64,000 nt of DNA from Piscinibacter defluvii (GCF_004011805.1 NZ_RCHJ01000004.1:496001-560000); one strand, 5' to 3'. Counted from the first letter of the stretch, positions 17,673-27,149 are shown. The notes: generated from the letters alone by a model not told the origin. A program made the numbers and translations.

Positions 17673-18622
17673 AGCTCGCCCTCCGCCCGCGCATGCGCCT
17701 CGATCTCCAGCAGCAGCTCGCGGCGGCAGATGTCGGCCTGCACGTAGACCGCGTTCGCTGCGGCCCGCGAGGAGGCACCGAGCGCGGCAACGAGCCCGGC
17801 GCGCACCGGCTCGAGGTCCGCCGGGTCGCGCAGGTAGACGGTGCAGTCGAGCTGCTCGAGCGCGAAGCGCGCCGTGCTGCGCGCTCGCGCCGCGTCGACC
17901 ACCGCGCGCAGGTTGGCGAGTGTCTCGGCCAGCTGGGCGCTCACGTCGCCGGGGTGGCACGAGGCCTCGCCGACGATGCTGGCGGTGCCGGAGACCAGCA
18001 GGTCGACCTGGCCGGTGCCGTCGGCCGCCAGCACGGCACGCGAGAAGGTCGGGCTGCGCGGCCCGAACCGTTCCGAGTAGCGCCAGGCCGGCACCTGGCG
18101 CGGGTTCTCGAGCGCCAGCGCCGGCTGCCGGCCGGCCAGGAAGCGGATCGACAGCGGCCCGCCGCGCGCGCCGAGCGCGCAGGCCGCCGGCGCGCCCTCG
18201 AACGCGGCATGGCCGGCCTCGAGGAAGGCGCGCTGCCGGCCGATGTTGAACTGGCGGTAGCGCTCCAGCCCGGCCTCGTCGTCGTTGATGCGCGGCACGA
18301 AGTTCCAGACGCGCTGCAGCGCCGGGTAGCCGGCCTCCTGCAGCGCGGCGAACAGCGCGCGGTAGGCGCGCCAGGTCGCCTGCTCCAGGCCGAGCCCGGC
18401 CTCGTCCACGTCGAGCCGGCCGAACAGGCGCTGCCCGTCCGCGCACCAGTGCAGGTCGCCGAGCCGGCCGCGGCGCAGCGCAGCGCGGGCCGGCCAGGCG
18501 TCGATGCGCCCGCCGGCCGGTGCGAGCAGCGGCAGGTCGACCGCGATCTCGGCCGGCGCGGACGCACCCCAGCCCAGGGCGCCCAGCGGCGGGGCGTCGG
18601 CGGCGACCCGGGCCGCCGTCAT
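17663..18622 (-). CDS. xanB2: Chorismatase, XanB2/FkbO/Hyg5 family (hydroxybenzoate synthase)
   Basis: A 319-residue protein. FNIGRQRAFLEAG, the long central signature around SIRFLAGRQPALALENP and RYSERFGPRSPTFSRA, and VSGTASIVGEASCHPGD are the hallmarks of the chorismatase family, which has an N-terminal half and a RidA-like C-terminal half. These enzymes split chorismate into pyruvate and either 3-hydroxybenzoate, 4-hydroxybenzoate or a dihydrodiol. XanB2 of Xanthomonas makes hydroxybenzoates that start xanthomonadin synthesis. This is therefore the likely source of the aryl starter here, in place of the ammonia-lyase or HutH-like enzymes used elsewhere. It overlaps the second halogenase gene by 4 bases. 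Product specificity needs biochemical data. Confidence 0.87.
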   Translation of the reverse strand: MTAARVAADAPPLGALGWGASAPAEIAVDLPLLAPAGGRIDAWPARAALRRGRLGDLHWCADGQRLFGRLDVDEAGLGLEQATWRAYRALFAALQEAGYPALQRVWNFVPRINDDEAGLERYRQFNIGRQRAFLEAGHAAFEGAPAACALGARGGPLSIRFLAGRQPALALENPRQVPAWRYSERFGPRSPTFSRAVLAADGTGQVDLLVSGTASIVGEASCHPGDVSAQLAETLANLRAVVDAARARSTARFALEQLDCTVYLRDPADLEPVRAGLVAALGASSRAAANAVYVQADICRRELLLEIEAHARAEGELCG

Positions 18623-19968
18623 GGGTTCTGCGCCAGGACGTTCTCGCCCTTGACGGCGCCGACGTCGCGGATGTTGTGCCGGCGCGCCCGCCAGGCGAGC
18701 CAGGTGCGCGGCAGCGCGAGCAGCGAGCCGAGGTAGTAGATGCCCTTGAAGACCGCCAGCGAGGCCCAGATCGGCGTGCGGCCGAAGATGTCGCCGGCCA
18801 GCAGCGACAGCACGGCCTCCTTGGTGCGCAGCGGGTTGCGCGGGTGCATGAACAGCTCGCGCATCGCCGGGTTGGTCATGCGGTAGATGAACCACGAGAA
18901 CTCGCGCGGCCCGCGCCGCATGTGCGCGTCGAAGCGCCGGCGCGCCGCCGCGGCCTCGGCCGGGCGGTCGAGGCAGGTGGCCACCACCTCGGCGCCGACG
19001 AAGGCGCTGGCCATCGCCAGGTACACGCCCGAGGAGAACACCGGGTCGACGAAGGCGTAGGCGTCGCCCAGCAGCAGGAAGCGCTCGCCGTGCGAGCGGC
19101 TGGCGCTGTAGGCGTAGTTGCCCGTGGCGTACACTGAGTTGCCGACCAGCGTCGCGCCCTCCAGGCGCGCGGCCAGCGCCGGGCACATCGCGATGGTGTC
19201 GGCGAAGAAGGCATCGAGCGGCTTCTCGCGCGACTTCAGGTAGTGCGGCCAGCACACGGCACCGACACTGGTGCTGCCGTCGGCCAGCGGAATGAACCAG
19301 AACCAGCCGTGCTCGAACCAGAAGATGCTGATGTTGCCTTCCAGCTTGCCCTCGAGCCGGCGGGCGCCGGTGAAGTGGCCGAACAGCGCGGCGCTGTTGT
19401 GCTTCGGGTTGCGGCGCTTCCAGTCGAACTGATTCGCGAGCAGCGTGTCGCGACCGCTGGCGTCGATCACGAAGCGGGCGCGCCAGCGCCGCGGCGTGCC
19501 GTCGTCGAGCTGCGCCTCGACGTCCGCGCCGTCGGCGTCGAAGGCCACGCGGCGCACCTTGCAGCCTTCGTGCAGCCTCGCGCCGCAGGCGCCGGCGTGG
19601 CGGAACAGGATCTCGTCGAACTCCGAGCGGCGCACCTGCCAGGCCATCGGCATGGACTTGTCCCAGGCGTCGGCGAACTCGACGAAGCTGTGGTGCCGGT
19701 GCTGCGGCGAGGCGAACTCGACGCCCCACTTCGGCATGCCGATCTTCTCGATCTGCGCGCGCACGCCGAGCCGCTCGAACAGCGGCAGGTTGGCCGGCAG
19801 CAGCGACTCGCCGATGTGAAAGCGCGGGTGGTGGTCCTTCTCGAGCAGGCGCACGTCGCGGCCCTGGCGCGCCAGCAACGCGGCGACCGTCGCGCCGGCC
19901 GGGCCGCCGCCGATGACCACGACGTCGCAGGCCTCGCACGCAGGGGTCGAAGAAGTCGCCGGGCTCAT
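18619..19968 (-). CDS. Second flavin-dependent halogenase (FDH2)
   Basis: A 449-residue FAD enzyme and the first gene of the minus-strand arm. VVIGGGPAGATVA near residue 20 is the FAD-binding loop, FHIGESLLP follows, and WFWFIP at residues 222-227 matches the halogenase WxWxIP signature. FVDPVFSSGVYLAMAS is the conserved C-terminal flavin region. This layout fits the halogenases that act on phenolic or carrier-bound substrates. A second start candidate would add 27 residues upstream; ATG 19968 was chosen because the FAD loop then lies at the usual distance. Two distinct halogenases in one cluster may install halogens at different positions. Confidence 0.83.
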   Translation of the reverse strand: MSPATSSTPACEACDVVVIGGGPAGATVAALLARQGRDVRLLEKDHHPRFHIGESLLPANLPLFERLGVRAQIEKIGMPKWGVEFASPQHRHHSFVEFADAWDKSMPMAWQVRRSEFDEILFRHAGACGARLHEGCKVRRVAFDADGADVEAQLDDGTPRRWRARFVIDASGRDTLLANQFDWKRRNPKHNSAALFGHFTGARRLEGKLEGNISIFWFEHGWFWFIPLADGSTSVGAVCWPHYLKSREKPLDAFFADTIAMCPALAARLEGATLVGNSVYATGNYAYSASRSHGERFLLLGDAYAFVDPVFSSGVYLAMASAFVGAEVVATCLDRPAEAAAARRRFDAHMRRGPREFSWFIYRMTNPAMRELFMHPRNPLRTKEAVLSLLAGDIFGRTPIWASLAVFKGIYYLGSLLALPRTWLAWRARRHNIRDVGAVKGENVLAQNP

Positions 19969-20081
19969 GGGTGCGGGATTCGGTGCGTTCGGGAGTCGGC
20001 CGCCGGGGGCGGGGCGGGTGTCCGCGCGGCGACGCGCGGAGCACCACACAGGGCTGGTGCGATTATCGCAAAGTCGTTTTC

Positions 20082-20804
20082 ATGAATCCCTCCCTCGACT
20101 CGCTCGAACGCCTGCAGCCGTGGACGGCCGAGATCGGGCGGCGGCTGCGGCGCTGGCTGTGGCTCAAGGTGAGCGGCGTGAGCGCCTTCATGTGGCTGTT
20201 CTTCATCGGCTACTTCCACCTGCTGCGCCATCCGGCGTACCCGGTGACCGAGATGCCGCTGACGGCGCTGGACCGGCTGATCCCGTTCCAGCCCGAGGCG
20301 CTGGCGGCCTACCTGACGCTGTGGCTGTACGTCGGCGTCGCCCCGGGGCTGCTGCTGCGCCTGCGCGAGCTGGTGGTCTACGGGCTGTGGGCGGCGGCGA
20401 TGTGCCTGGTCGGCCTGGCCTGCTTCTACTTCTGGCCCACGCGCGTGCCGCCGCTGACGATCGAAGTGCTGCAGTACCCGGGCTTCGCCCTGCTGCGCGG
20501 CGTGGACGCGGCCGGCAATGCCTGTCCGTCGCTGCACGTGGCCGGCGCGACCTTCAGCGCGGTGTGGATCGACCACCTGCTGCGCCACGCCCGCGCGCCG
20601 CTGGCGCTGCGGCTCGGCAACGCGGCCTGGTTCGCCGTGATCACCTGGTCGACCGTCGCGATCCGGCAGCACGTGGTGCTCGATGCCGCGGCCGGCGCGC
20701 TTCTGGGCGGCATCTTTTCACTCGCTTCGCTGCGCTGGCGTCCCTATCGCGACGCCTATCGCAGCGCGCCGCGCGAAGCGGCTATCATGATTCCCGTCCG
20801 CTAG
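20082..20804 (+). CDS. PAP2-superfamily membrane phosphatase
   Basis: This 240-residue protein has about five to six hydrophobic helices. Two of the three PAP2 motifs are present: CPSLHVA (variant of PSGH) and STVAIRQHVVLD (SRxxxxxHxxxD type). The first KxxxxxxRP motif is not obvious, as in the inositol-phosphorylceramide-synthase-like branch. Such enzymes remove or transfer phosphate from lipids such as phosphatidic acid or undecaprenyl pyrophosphate. It is transcribed divergently from the minus arm and leads toward the ACP and KS3 genes, so it may help generate the lipid anchor. The substrate is unknown. Confidence 0.8.
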   Translation: MNPSLDSLERLQPWTAEIGRRLRRWLWLKVSGVSAFMWLFFIGYFHLLRHPAYPVTEMPLTALDRLIPFQPEALAAYLTLWLYVGVAPGLLLRLRELVVYGLWAAAMCLVGLACFYFWPTRVPPLTIEVLQYPGFALLRGVDAAGNACPSLHVAGATFSAVWIDHLLRHARAPLALRLGNAAWFAVITWSTVAIRQHVVLDAAAGALLGGIFSLASLRWRPYRDAYRSAPREAAIMIPVR

Positions 20805-20820
20805 CCACTGACGGACGGGA
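20792..20820 (+). repeat. Inverted repeat (hairpin) at the end of the PAP2 gene
   Basis: TCCCGTCCG at 20792-20800 is exactly complementary to CGGACGGGA at 20812-20820, with an 11-base loop that contains the PAP2 stop codon. No T-run follows, so it is not a standard terminator. It may stabilise or process the transcript between the PAP2 and ACP genes. Confidence 0.5.
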
Positions 20821-20867
20821 GGCCGGGCGCCGCGGAGGGTGTCCGGGGAGAACGACGGATAGACGCG

Positions 20868-21116
20868 ATGAGTTCGATCGAGGAGCTGCAGCAGCTGATC
20901 CAGGCGAAGTACGGCATCGACCCGTCCACGCTGGATCCGAAGGCGTCGATGCGCGAACACGGCATCGATTCGCTGGCCCTGGTCGAGTTCCTGTTCGCGG
21001 TGGAAGACCATTTCGGCTTCGCCGTGCCCGACGAACATGCGCACATCGACACGCTGGCCGACCTGGCGGCGGTGATCGACAGGCTGCGCGCCGCGCGCAC
21101 GGCCCAGGCCGCCTGA
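20868..21116 (+). CDS. Acyl carrier protein
   Basis: An 82-residue protein with the phosphopantetheine attachment motif EHGIDSLALVEFLF (Ser in DSL) and the acidic helical pattern of an ACP. It begins with ATG at 20868, 63 bases after the PAP2 stop, and is followed 53 bases later by a ketosynthase. Aryl-polyene clusters generally have two ACPs; only this one is in the window, so another may lie left of base 1. It should carry the starter or the growing chain for the enzymes above. Confidence 0.92.
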   Translation: MSSIEELQQLIQAKYGIDPSTLDPKASMREHGIDSLALVEFLFAVEDHFGFAVPDEHAHIDTLADLAAVIDRLRAARTAQAA

Positions 21117-21169
21117 CGCCGCCCCCGGCCGCCGCCGCGAAGGCCCGCCGACCTCCCGAGAAGGACCCG

Positions 21170-22368
<1,199 letters not shown>

Positions 22369-22372
<4 letters not shown>

Positions 22373-23259
22373 TCCAGATCGTCGACGCGCCGCGGCCAGC
22401 TGTCCTTCAGCAGCCGCGACAGCACCCGGTCCGCGAGCAGCCGCCCGTCGGTCTGGCAGCGGGCGCAGTAGTTGGTCTCGTTGTCCGCATGCACGATGCG
22501 CTGCACCGGGCTGCCGCACACCGGGCAGGGCTGGCCGAAGCGGCCATGCACCGCCATCTCCGGGCGAAACGCGGTCACCTTGTCGGGCCAGCCACCCCGT
22601 GCGGCGGCCTCGGCGCGCAGCCGGTCGGTCCATTCGGCCAGCACCGCACGCACGGCCTCGTGCAGGCGGGCGACTGCCGCATCGTCCAGGGTGCGGGTCA
22701 GCGCCAGCGGCGAGAGCCGGGCGCGGTGCAGGATCTCGTCCGAGTAGGCATTGCCGATGCCGGAGAACAGCGCCGGGTTCGTCAGCGCACGCTTGAGGGT
22801 GTGGTTCGCGCTGCGCAGGCGCTCGGCGAAGGCCTGCGCTTGCGCTGCGAACACGTCGATGCCGCCCGGGTCGGCCGCGGCCAGTGCGCTGCGGCCGGCC
22901 AGGAGATGCAGCGCCGCGCGGCGCTGGGTGCCGGCCTCGGTGAGCACCAGGCTGCCGGCATCGAACTCGAACACCGCGAGTGTGCCCTTGCCGCCCGGCT
23001 TGGCGCCGGCCGGGCGCCAGTGCAACCGGCCGGCGATCATCAGGTGGACGACGAGGAACAGCTCGCCCTCGAGCGCGAGCACCACGCGCTTGCCGAGCCG
23101 CTCGACACCGAGCACGCGCCGCCCCTCCACCGTGGCGATCGGCGGCACGGCGGTACGCAGCAGGAAGGGGTTGAGCAGCCGCAAGCGCTGCAGCGTGGCG
23201 CCGCGCAGCCTGGTGGCCAGGTTCTCGACGTAGACGGTGATGTCCGGCAGCTCCGGCAT
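22369..23259 (-). CDS. Fpg/Nei-family DNA glycosylase
   Basis: This 296-residue protein starts with MPELPDITVYVE, containing the catalytic Pro and Glu of the Fpg/Nei family. LGKRVVLAL carries the conserved lysine, LFSGIGNAYSDEIL matches the helix-two-turn-helix DNA-binding region, and CPVCGSP followed by YCARCQ forms the C-terminal zinc finger. The enzyme excises oxidised or ring-opened purines and cuts the abasic site. The sequence departs somewhat from classic MutM, so it could be an Fpg paralogue. It converges with KS3, overlapping by 4 bases, and is divergent from prfC with 35 bases between. Confidence 0.88.
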
Positions 23260-23282
23260 CCGGCCAGTGTGCCAGCGGCGCG

Positions 23283-23297
23283 GATAATCCTGCGATG
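23283..23297 (+). promoter_or_regulatory. Minus-10-like element 6 bases before prfC ATG (candidate leaderless start)
   Basis: GATAATCCTGCGATG places a near-consensus -10 box so close to the ATG that transcription would begin at or next to the start codon. An almost identical string precedes the gene at 43297, and a weaker one precedes ubiA. No Shine-Dalgarno sequence is seen. Confidence 0.5.
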
Positions 23298-24932
23298 TCC
23301 GAACTGACCCCGCAGGTGCGCCGGCGCCGCACCTTCGCCATCATCTCGCACCCCGATGCGGGCAAGACCACGCTGACCGAGAAGCTGCTGCTGTTCTCCG
23401 GCGCGATCCAGATCGCCGGCAGCGTGAAGGCGCGCAAGGCCTCGCGCCACGCCACCTCGGACTGGATGGAGATCGAGAAGCAGCGCGGCATCTCGGTGGC
23501 CAGCTCGGTGATGCAGATGGAGTACCGCGACTGCGTCATCAACCTGCTCGACACGCCGGGCCACCAGGACTTCTCCGAGGACACCTACCGCGTGCTGACC
23601 GCGGTGGACGCGGCGCTGATGGTGATCGACGCGGCCAACGGCGTGGAGCCGCAGACGCGCCGGCTGCTGCAGGTCTGCCGCGCGCGCAACACGCCCATCC
23701 TCACCTTCGTCAACAAGATGGACCGCGAGGTGCAGGAGCCGCTCGCGCTGCTGGACGAGATCGAGCGCGAGCTGGGCATGTCGGTCGTGCCCTTCACCTG
23801 GCCCGTCGGCATGGGCAAGGTGTTCGGCGGCGTGCTCGACCTGCGCCGCGACCAGATGCGCGTGTTCTCGCCCGGCGAGGACCGGGTGAAGGAAGGCGGC
23901 GACGAGATCATCGACGGCCTCGCCAACCTGGCGCTGGCCGAGCGCTTCGGCAGCGCCTACACCCAGGCGGCCGGCGAGGTGGAGCTGGTGCGCGAGGCCG
24001 CGCCGGCCTTCGACGAGCGGCAGTTCCTCGACGGCCACCAGACGCCGATGTTCTTCGGCTCGGCGATCAACAACTTCGGCGTGCAGGAGGTGCTGGACGC
24101 GCTGGTCGAGCTGGCGCCGCCGCCCGGCGCGCGCCATGCCATCCAGCGCGAGGTGAAGCCCGACGAGCCGAAGTTCAGCGGCGTGGTCTTCAAGATCCAG
24201 GCCAACATGGACCCGGCGCACCGCGACCGCATCGCCTTCGTGCGCGTGGCCTCGGGCCGCTTCGAGCGCGGCATGAACCTGAAGGTGGTGCGCTCGGGCA
24301 AGACGCTGCGGCCCAACACCGTGGTGACCTTCATGAGCCAGAAGCGTGAGCTGCTCGACGAGGCCTTTGCCGGCGACATCATCGGCATCCCGAACCACGG
24401 CGTGCTGCAGCTCGGCGACACGCTCACCGAGGGCGAGGCGCTGCAGTTCACCGGGCTGCCGTTCTTCGCGCCGGAGATGTTCCGCACCGTCGAGGTGGCC
24501 GACCCGCTGAAGACCAAGCAGCTGCGCGCCGGGCTGACGCAGCTCGGCGAGGAGGGCGCCATCCAGGTGTTCCGCCCGGTCGGCGGCTCGATGCTGCTGC
24601 TCGGCGCCGTCGGCCAGCTGCAGTTCGAGGTGGTGGCGCACCGGCTCGAGCACGAGTACGGCTGCAAGGCGCGCATCACCCCGGCGCGCTACAACGTGGC
24701 GCGCTGGGTCACCTGCGACACCGGCGAGGGCGCTGCCGCGGACGAACGCGAGCTCAAGCGCTTCATCGACGGCAACGCGCACCGCGTGGCCCACGACGCG
24801 GTCGACGCGCCCTGCGTGCTGCTCGAATACGCCGGCGAGCTGCGCGCGATGCAGGAGAACTGGCCGAAGATCAGCTTCCACGCCCTGCGCGAGCACGCGG
24901 GGCTGGTGTTCCAGAAGCAGCTGGAGGCGTAG
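23295..24932 (+). CDS. prfC: Peptide chain release factor 3
   Basis: A 545-residue translational GTPase. The G motifs are all present: SHPDAGKTTLTEKLL (G1), the RGISV switch (G2), DTPGHQDF (G3) and NKMD (G4). Length and domain order match RF3, which uses GTP hydrolysis to remove RF1 and RF2 from the ribosome after termination. The C-terminal 20 codons overlap the antisense end of the RES toxin gene (24871-24932). The gene is preceded by a possible leaderless promoter. Confidence 0.96.
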   Translation: MSELTPQVRRRRTFAIISHPDAGKTTLTEKLLLFSGAIQIAGSVKARKASRHATSDWMEIEKQRGISVASSVMQMEYRDCVINLLDTPGHQDFSEDTYRVLTAVDAALMVIDAANGVEPQTRRLLQVCRARNTPILTFVNKMDREVQEPLALLDEIERELGMSVVPFTWPVGMGKVFGGVLDLRRDQMRVFSPGEDRVKEGGDEIIDGLANLALAERFGSAYTQAAGEVELVREAAPAFDERQFLDGHQTPMFFGSAINNFGVQEVLDALVELAPPPGARHAIQREVKPDEPKFSGVVFKIQANMDPAHRDRIAFVRVASGRFERGMNLKVVRSGKTLRPNTVVTFMSQKRELLDEAFAGDIIGIPNHGVLQLGDTLTEGEALQFTGLPFFAPEMFRTVEVADPLKTKQLRAGLTQLGEEGAIQVFRPVGGSMLLLGAVGQLQFEVVAHRLEHEYGCKARITPARYNVARWVTCDTGEGAAADERELKRFIDGNAHRVAHDAVDAPCVLLEYAGELRAMQENWPKISFHALREHAGLVFQKQLEA

Positions 24933-25635
24933 CGGGCTCGGGCTCGGGCTCGAAGGCCAGTTCGAGCCGCTCGTCGCCGTGGCGCATCAGCGCGCGCGTC
25001 GGGCCTACCTTGCAGACCCAGGTCTCCAGCGGCACCGGCTCGGCCAGGCGCAGGGCCAGCGGGTCCAGCACCGCGCCGTTGCGGCCGCCGCGCACGCGCG
25101 CCGAGGCGTAGCGGATCCACTGCACGCCCGCCTCGTGCGCCTGCGCTGCCAGCGCCTGGCAGGCGCTGTAGTCGCTCGGGTGCGTCCACTCGGCGGCACG
25201 CGCCGACCAGGGCACGCGGGTCAGGTCGATGCAGCGGCCGCGCACCTCGGCCGGGAACAGGCTGTGCTCGGTGACCAGCTCCTGCGTGCGCAGCCCGTCG
25301 CTGTCCATCAGGAAGCGCCAACGCCAGTGCGCCACCTCGGCGCAGGCGGTCAGCTTCTCCTCGGCGCCGTACCACAGGCCCGGGTCTTCCGCGCGGCGAA
25401 AGCGCGAGGCCTGCGGCGAGCGGTAGCGAAACGGCGTGGCGATCAGGTAGGGCAGCGTTGCCGCCGCGGGCGGCAGCGGCGGCTTGCTGCGCTCGAGGAT
25501 CTGCTCCAGCACGTCCTGCTCGGCCAGGCTGTCGGCCAGTTTCATGGTCGCCACCAGGTGCTGCGCCTCGACGGCGCGCCACAGGCGCCGCGCCAGCGTG
25601 CGCACGCCGGCAGCCAGCGGCTGCGCAGCCGTCAC
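24871..25635 (-). CDS. RES-domain toxin (NAD+ phosphorylase family)
   Basis: A 254-residue protein beginning with GTG that overlaps the antitoxin stop (GTGA). TPFRYRSPQASRFRRA and WYGAEEKLTACAEVAHWRW contain the conserved Arg, Tyr and Glu of RES toxins, which deplete NAD+ in the cell (MbcT, ParT/Res type). The gene reads past a usual end point: its last 40 residues are Glu-Pro, Ala and Gly-rich (EPEPEPATPPAASG), and the final 62 bases run antisense through the end of prfC. The EPEPEP part comes from three copies of GGGCTC at 24934-24951. The tail may be a result of stop loss after insertion of the module beside prfC. Confidence 0.85.
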   Translation of the reverse strand: MTAAQPLAAGVRTLARRLWRAVEAQHLVATMKLADSLAEQDVLEQILERSKPPLPPAAATLPYLIATPFRYRSPQASRFRRAEDPGLWYGAEEKLTACAEVAHWRWRFLMDSDGLRTQELVTEHSLFPAEVRGRCIDLTRVPWSARAAEWTHPSDYSACQALAAQAHEAGVQWIRYASARVRGGRNGAVLDPLALRLAEPVPLETWVCKVGPTRALMRHGDERLELAFEPEPEPATPPAASGTPAPRARAGRGS

Positions 25636-26039
25636 AGCGGCGCGCGCATCGCGTCGAGGTAGGCCACCACCGCCACCAGCCCCTGCGCCGAGCGGATCAG
25701 CTCGGCCGGCACGCCGTGCAGGGCACGGTTGGAACTGCGCATCCAGTCGAGCCGGCGCTGCGCGTCGTGGCCGACCAGCGCGTCGAGCGAACGGAACAGC
25801 CGCACCAGCAGGGCCGCCAGCTCGCCGGCCTTGGATTCCGGCGCCAGCCCGCGCTCGCCGCGCAGGATGCGCGACACCGTGGCCTCGCTGGCGCCAATCA
25901 CCGCTGCCAGCGCGCTGCCGTTGAGCCCCAGCAGCTCGGCGGCACGTGCCGTCGCCTTGGCCAGCACGGCGGACGGGTCGGGCGCCCCACGCGCCGACAG
26001 TGCGGCCGGCGGGTGGGCGGAGGGGCGTTGGGCGAGCAT
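25632..26039 (-). CDS. Xre/MbcA/ParS-type antitoxin
   Basis: This 135-residue protein has an Xre-like helix-turn-helix (LLGLNGSALAAVIGASEATVSRILRG) and a C-terminal DUF2384-like toxin-binding domain (RLFRSLDALVGHDAQRRLDWMRSSNRALHGVPAELI). This two-domain structure is that of antitoxins paired with RES toxins, and the overlapping toxin gene follows directly. The antitoxin should bind the toxin and repress the operon through the palindrome at 26052-26071. A promoter with -35 TTGCGG and -10 TAGTCT, 17 bases apart, lies just upstream on the minus strand. Confidence 0.87.
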   Translation of the reverse strand: MLAQRPSAHPPAALSARGAPDPSAVLAKATARAAELLGLNGSALAAVIGASEATVSRILRGERGLAPESKAGELAALLVRLFRSLDALVGHDAQRRLDWMRSSNRALHGVPAELIRSAQGLVAVVAYLDAMRAPL

Positions 26040-26051
26040 CGCAACGTTCTT

Positions 26052-26089
26052 TCTGCTGAAAGACTAGCAGACATATCGTTCTACCGCAA
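26052..26089 (-). promoter_or_regulatory. Promoter and operator of the RES toxin-antitoxin operon
   Basis: On the minus strand, TTGCGG (26089-26084) and TAGTCT (26066-26061) are separated by 17 bases. The arms TCTGCT (26052-26057) and AGCAGA (26066-26071) form a 6-base inverted repeat with an 8-base spacer that covers the -10 box. This suits autorepression by the antitoxin. Confidence 0.6.
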
Positions 26090-26106
26090 CCATGCCCCGC
26101 CGGCGC

Positions 26107-26121
26107 GACAATCCGCCCATG
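26107..26121 (+). promoter_or_regulatory. Minus-10-like element 6 bases before ubiA ATG
   Basis: GACAATCCGCCCATG resembles the strings in front of prfC and the diguanylate cyclase gene, with the same 6-base distance to the ATG. It supports ATG 26119 as the ubiA start and possible leaderless transcription. The match is weaker than for the other two. Confidence 0.35.
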
Positions 26122-26991
26122 GCCAGCCACACCCTGCCGCACCGCCTGTCGATCTACCTCGACCTGATCCGCTGGAACCGCCCCGCCGGCAGCTACCTGC
26201 TGCTGTGGCCCACGCTGTCGGCACTGTGGTTCGCCGCCGGGGGTTCCCCGGGCTGGCACCTGCTCGTGGTGTTCGTGCTCGGCACCTTCCTGATGCGCAG
26301 CGCCGGCTGCGCCGTCAACGACGTGGCCGACCGCGACTTCGACCGCCACGTCAAGCGCACCGCGCAGCGCCCGGTGACCAGCGGCCTGATCCGCGGCCGC
26401 GAGGCGCTCGGCGTCGGCGCCGTGCTGGCCTTCGCCGCCTTCCTGCTGGTGCTCAGCACCAACCTGGCGACCGTCGCCTGGAGCGTGGTGGCACTGGCGG
26501 TGTCGATCTTCTACCCGTTCACCAAGCGCTTCTTCTCGATGCCGCAGGCCGTGCTGGGCGTGGCCTTCAGCTTCGGCATCCCGATGGCGTTCGCCGCGGT
26601 GCAGGGGCAGGTGCCCGCCTTCGCCTGGTGGCTGCTGCTGGGCAACCTGTTCTGGGTGCTGGCCTACGACACCGAGTACGCGATGGTCGACCGCGACGAC
26701 GACGTGAAGATCGGCATCCGCACCTCGGCGATCACGCTCGGCCGCTTCGACGTGGCCGGCGTGATGGCCTTCTACGCCATCTACCTCGGCTCCTGGGCGC
26801 TGCTGGGCCTGCAGGCCGGGCGCGGGCCGGCCTACCTCGCCGGCATCGCGCTGGCCGGCGGCATCGCGGCCTGGCACTTCACGCTGATCCGCACGCGCAC
26901 GCGCGAAGGCTGCTTCCGCGCCTTCCGGCTCAACCACTGGGTCGGCTTCGTGGTGTTCGCCGGCCTGGTGGCCGACCTCGCGCTGACCTAG
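26119..26991 (+). CDS. ubiA: 4-hydroxybenzoate octaprenyltransferase
   Basis: A 290-residue membrane enzyme with about nine helices. The first Asp-rich motif NDVADRDFD and the second, [11 protein letters not shown], bind the prenyl diphosphate through magnesium. It attaches the polyprenyl chain to 4-hydroxybenzoate in ubiquinone synthesis. An upstream in-frame ATG at 26092 would add 9 residues, but ATG 26119 gives the family's opening ([20 protein letters not shown]) and the usual length. No ubiC is in the window; the chorismatase at 17663 could in principle supply 4-hydroxybenzoate. Confidence 0.95.
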   Translation: MASHTLPHRLSIYLDLIRWNRPAGSYLLLWPTLSALWFAAGGSPGWHLLVVFVLGTFLMRSAGCAVNDVADRDFDRHVKRTAQRPVTSGLIRGREALGVGAVLAFAAFLLVLSTNLATVAWSVVALAVSIFYPFTKRFFSMPQAVLGVAFSFGIPMAFAAVQGQVPAFAWWLLLGNLFWVLAYDTEYAMVDRDDDVKIGIRTSAITLGRFDVAGVMAFYAIYLGSWALLGLQAGRGPAYLAGIALAGGIAAWHFTLIRTRTREGCFRAFRLNHWVGFVVFAGLVADLALT

Positions 26992-27117
26992 GCCGCCCCG
27001 CGCGGCGCCCCCGTTCGGCGCGCCGTCGCGCGCTGCTGGTGCGCCGGGCCGGGCGCACCGGCCGGCGTTCTCCTCGCATCGCCCGGTGAACGAGGCGCTG
27101 GCACGCTTGATGCTGGA

Positions 27118-27141
27118 CACCTGCTTGTATACCAACAGGTG
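27118..27141 (+). promoter_or_regulatory. 24-bp palindrome over the atzF promoter (candidate GntR operator)
   Basis: CACCTG at 27118-27123 mirrors CAGGTG at 27136-27141, and the centre TTGTATACCAA is itself nearly symmetrical; 20 of 24 positions agree with the reverse complement. TnGTATACnA cores are typical of GntR/FCD regulators. TATACC inside it is the likely -10, so binding would block transcription. The GTG start of atzF lies 8 bases downstream. The operon ends with a GntR/FCD gene. Confidence 0.65.
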
Positions 27142-27149
27142 CACCAAAA

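Noticed and set aside
24934-24951. Three GGGCTC units as a phase-variation repeat in the RES toxin tail
   Set aside because: The unit is 6 bases, so a change in copy number would keep the frame and only alter the EP count; no on/off switch results.
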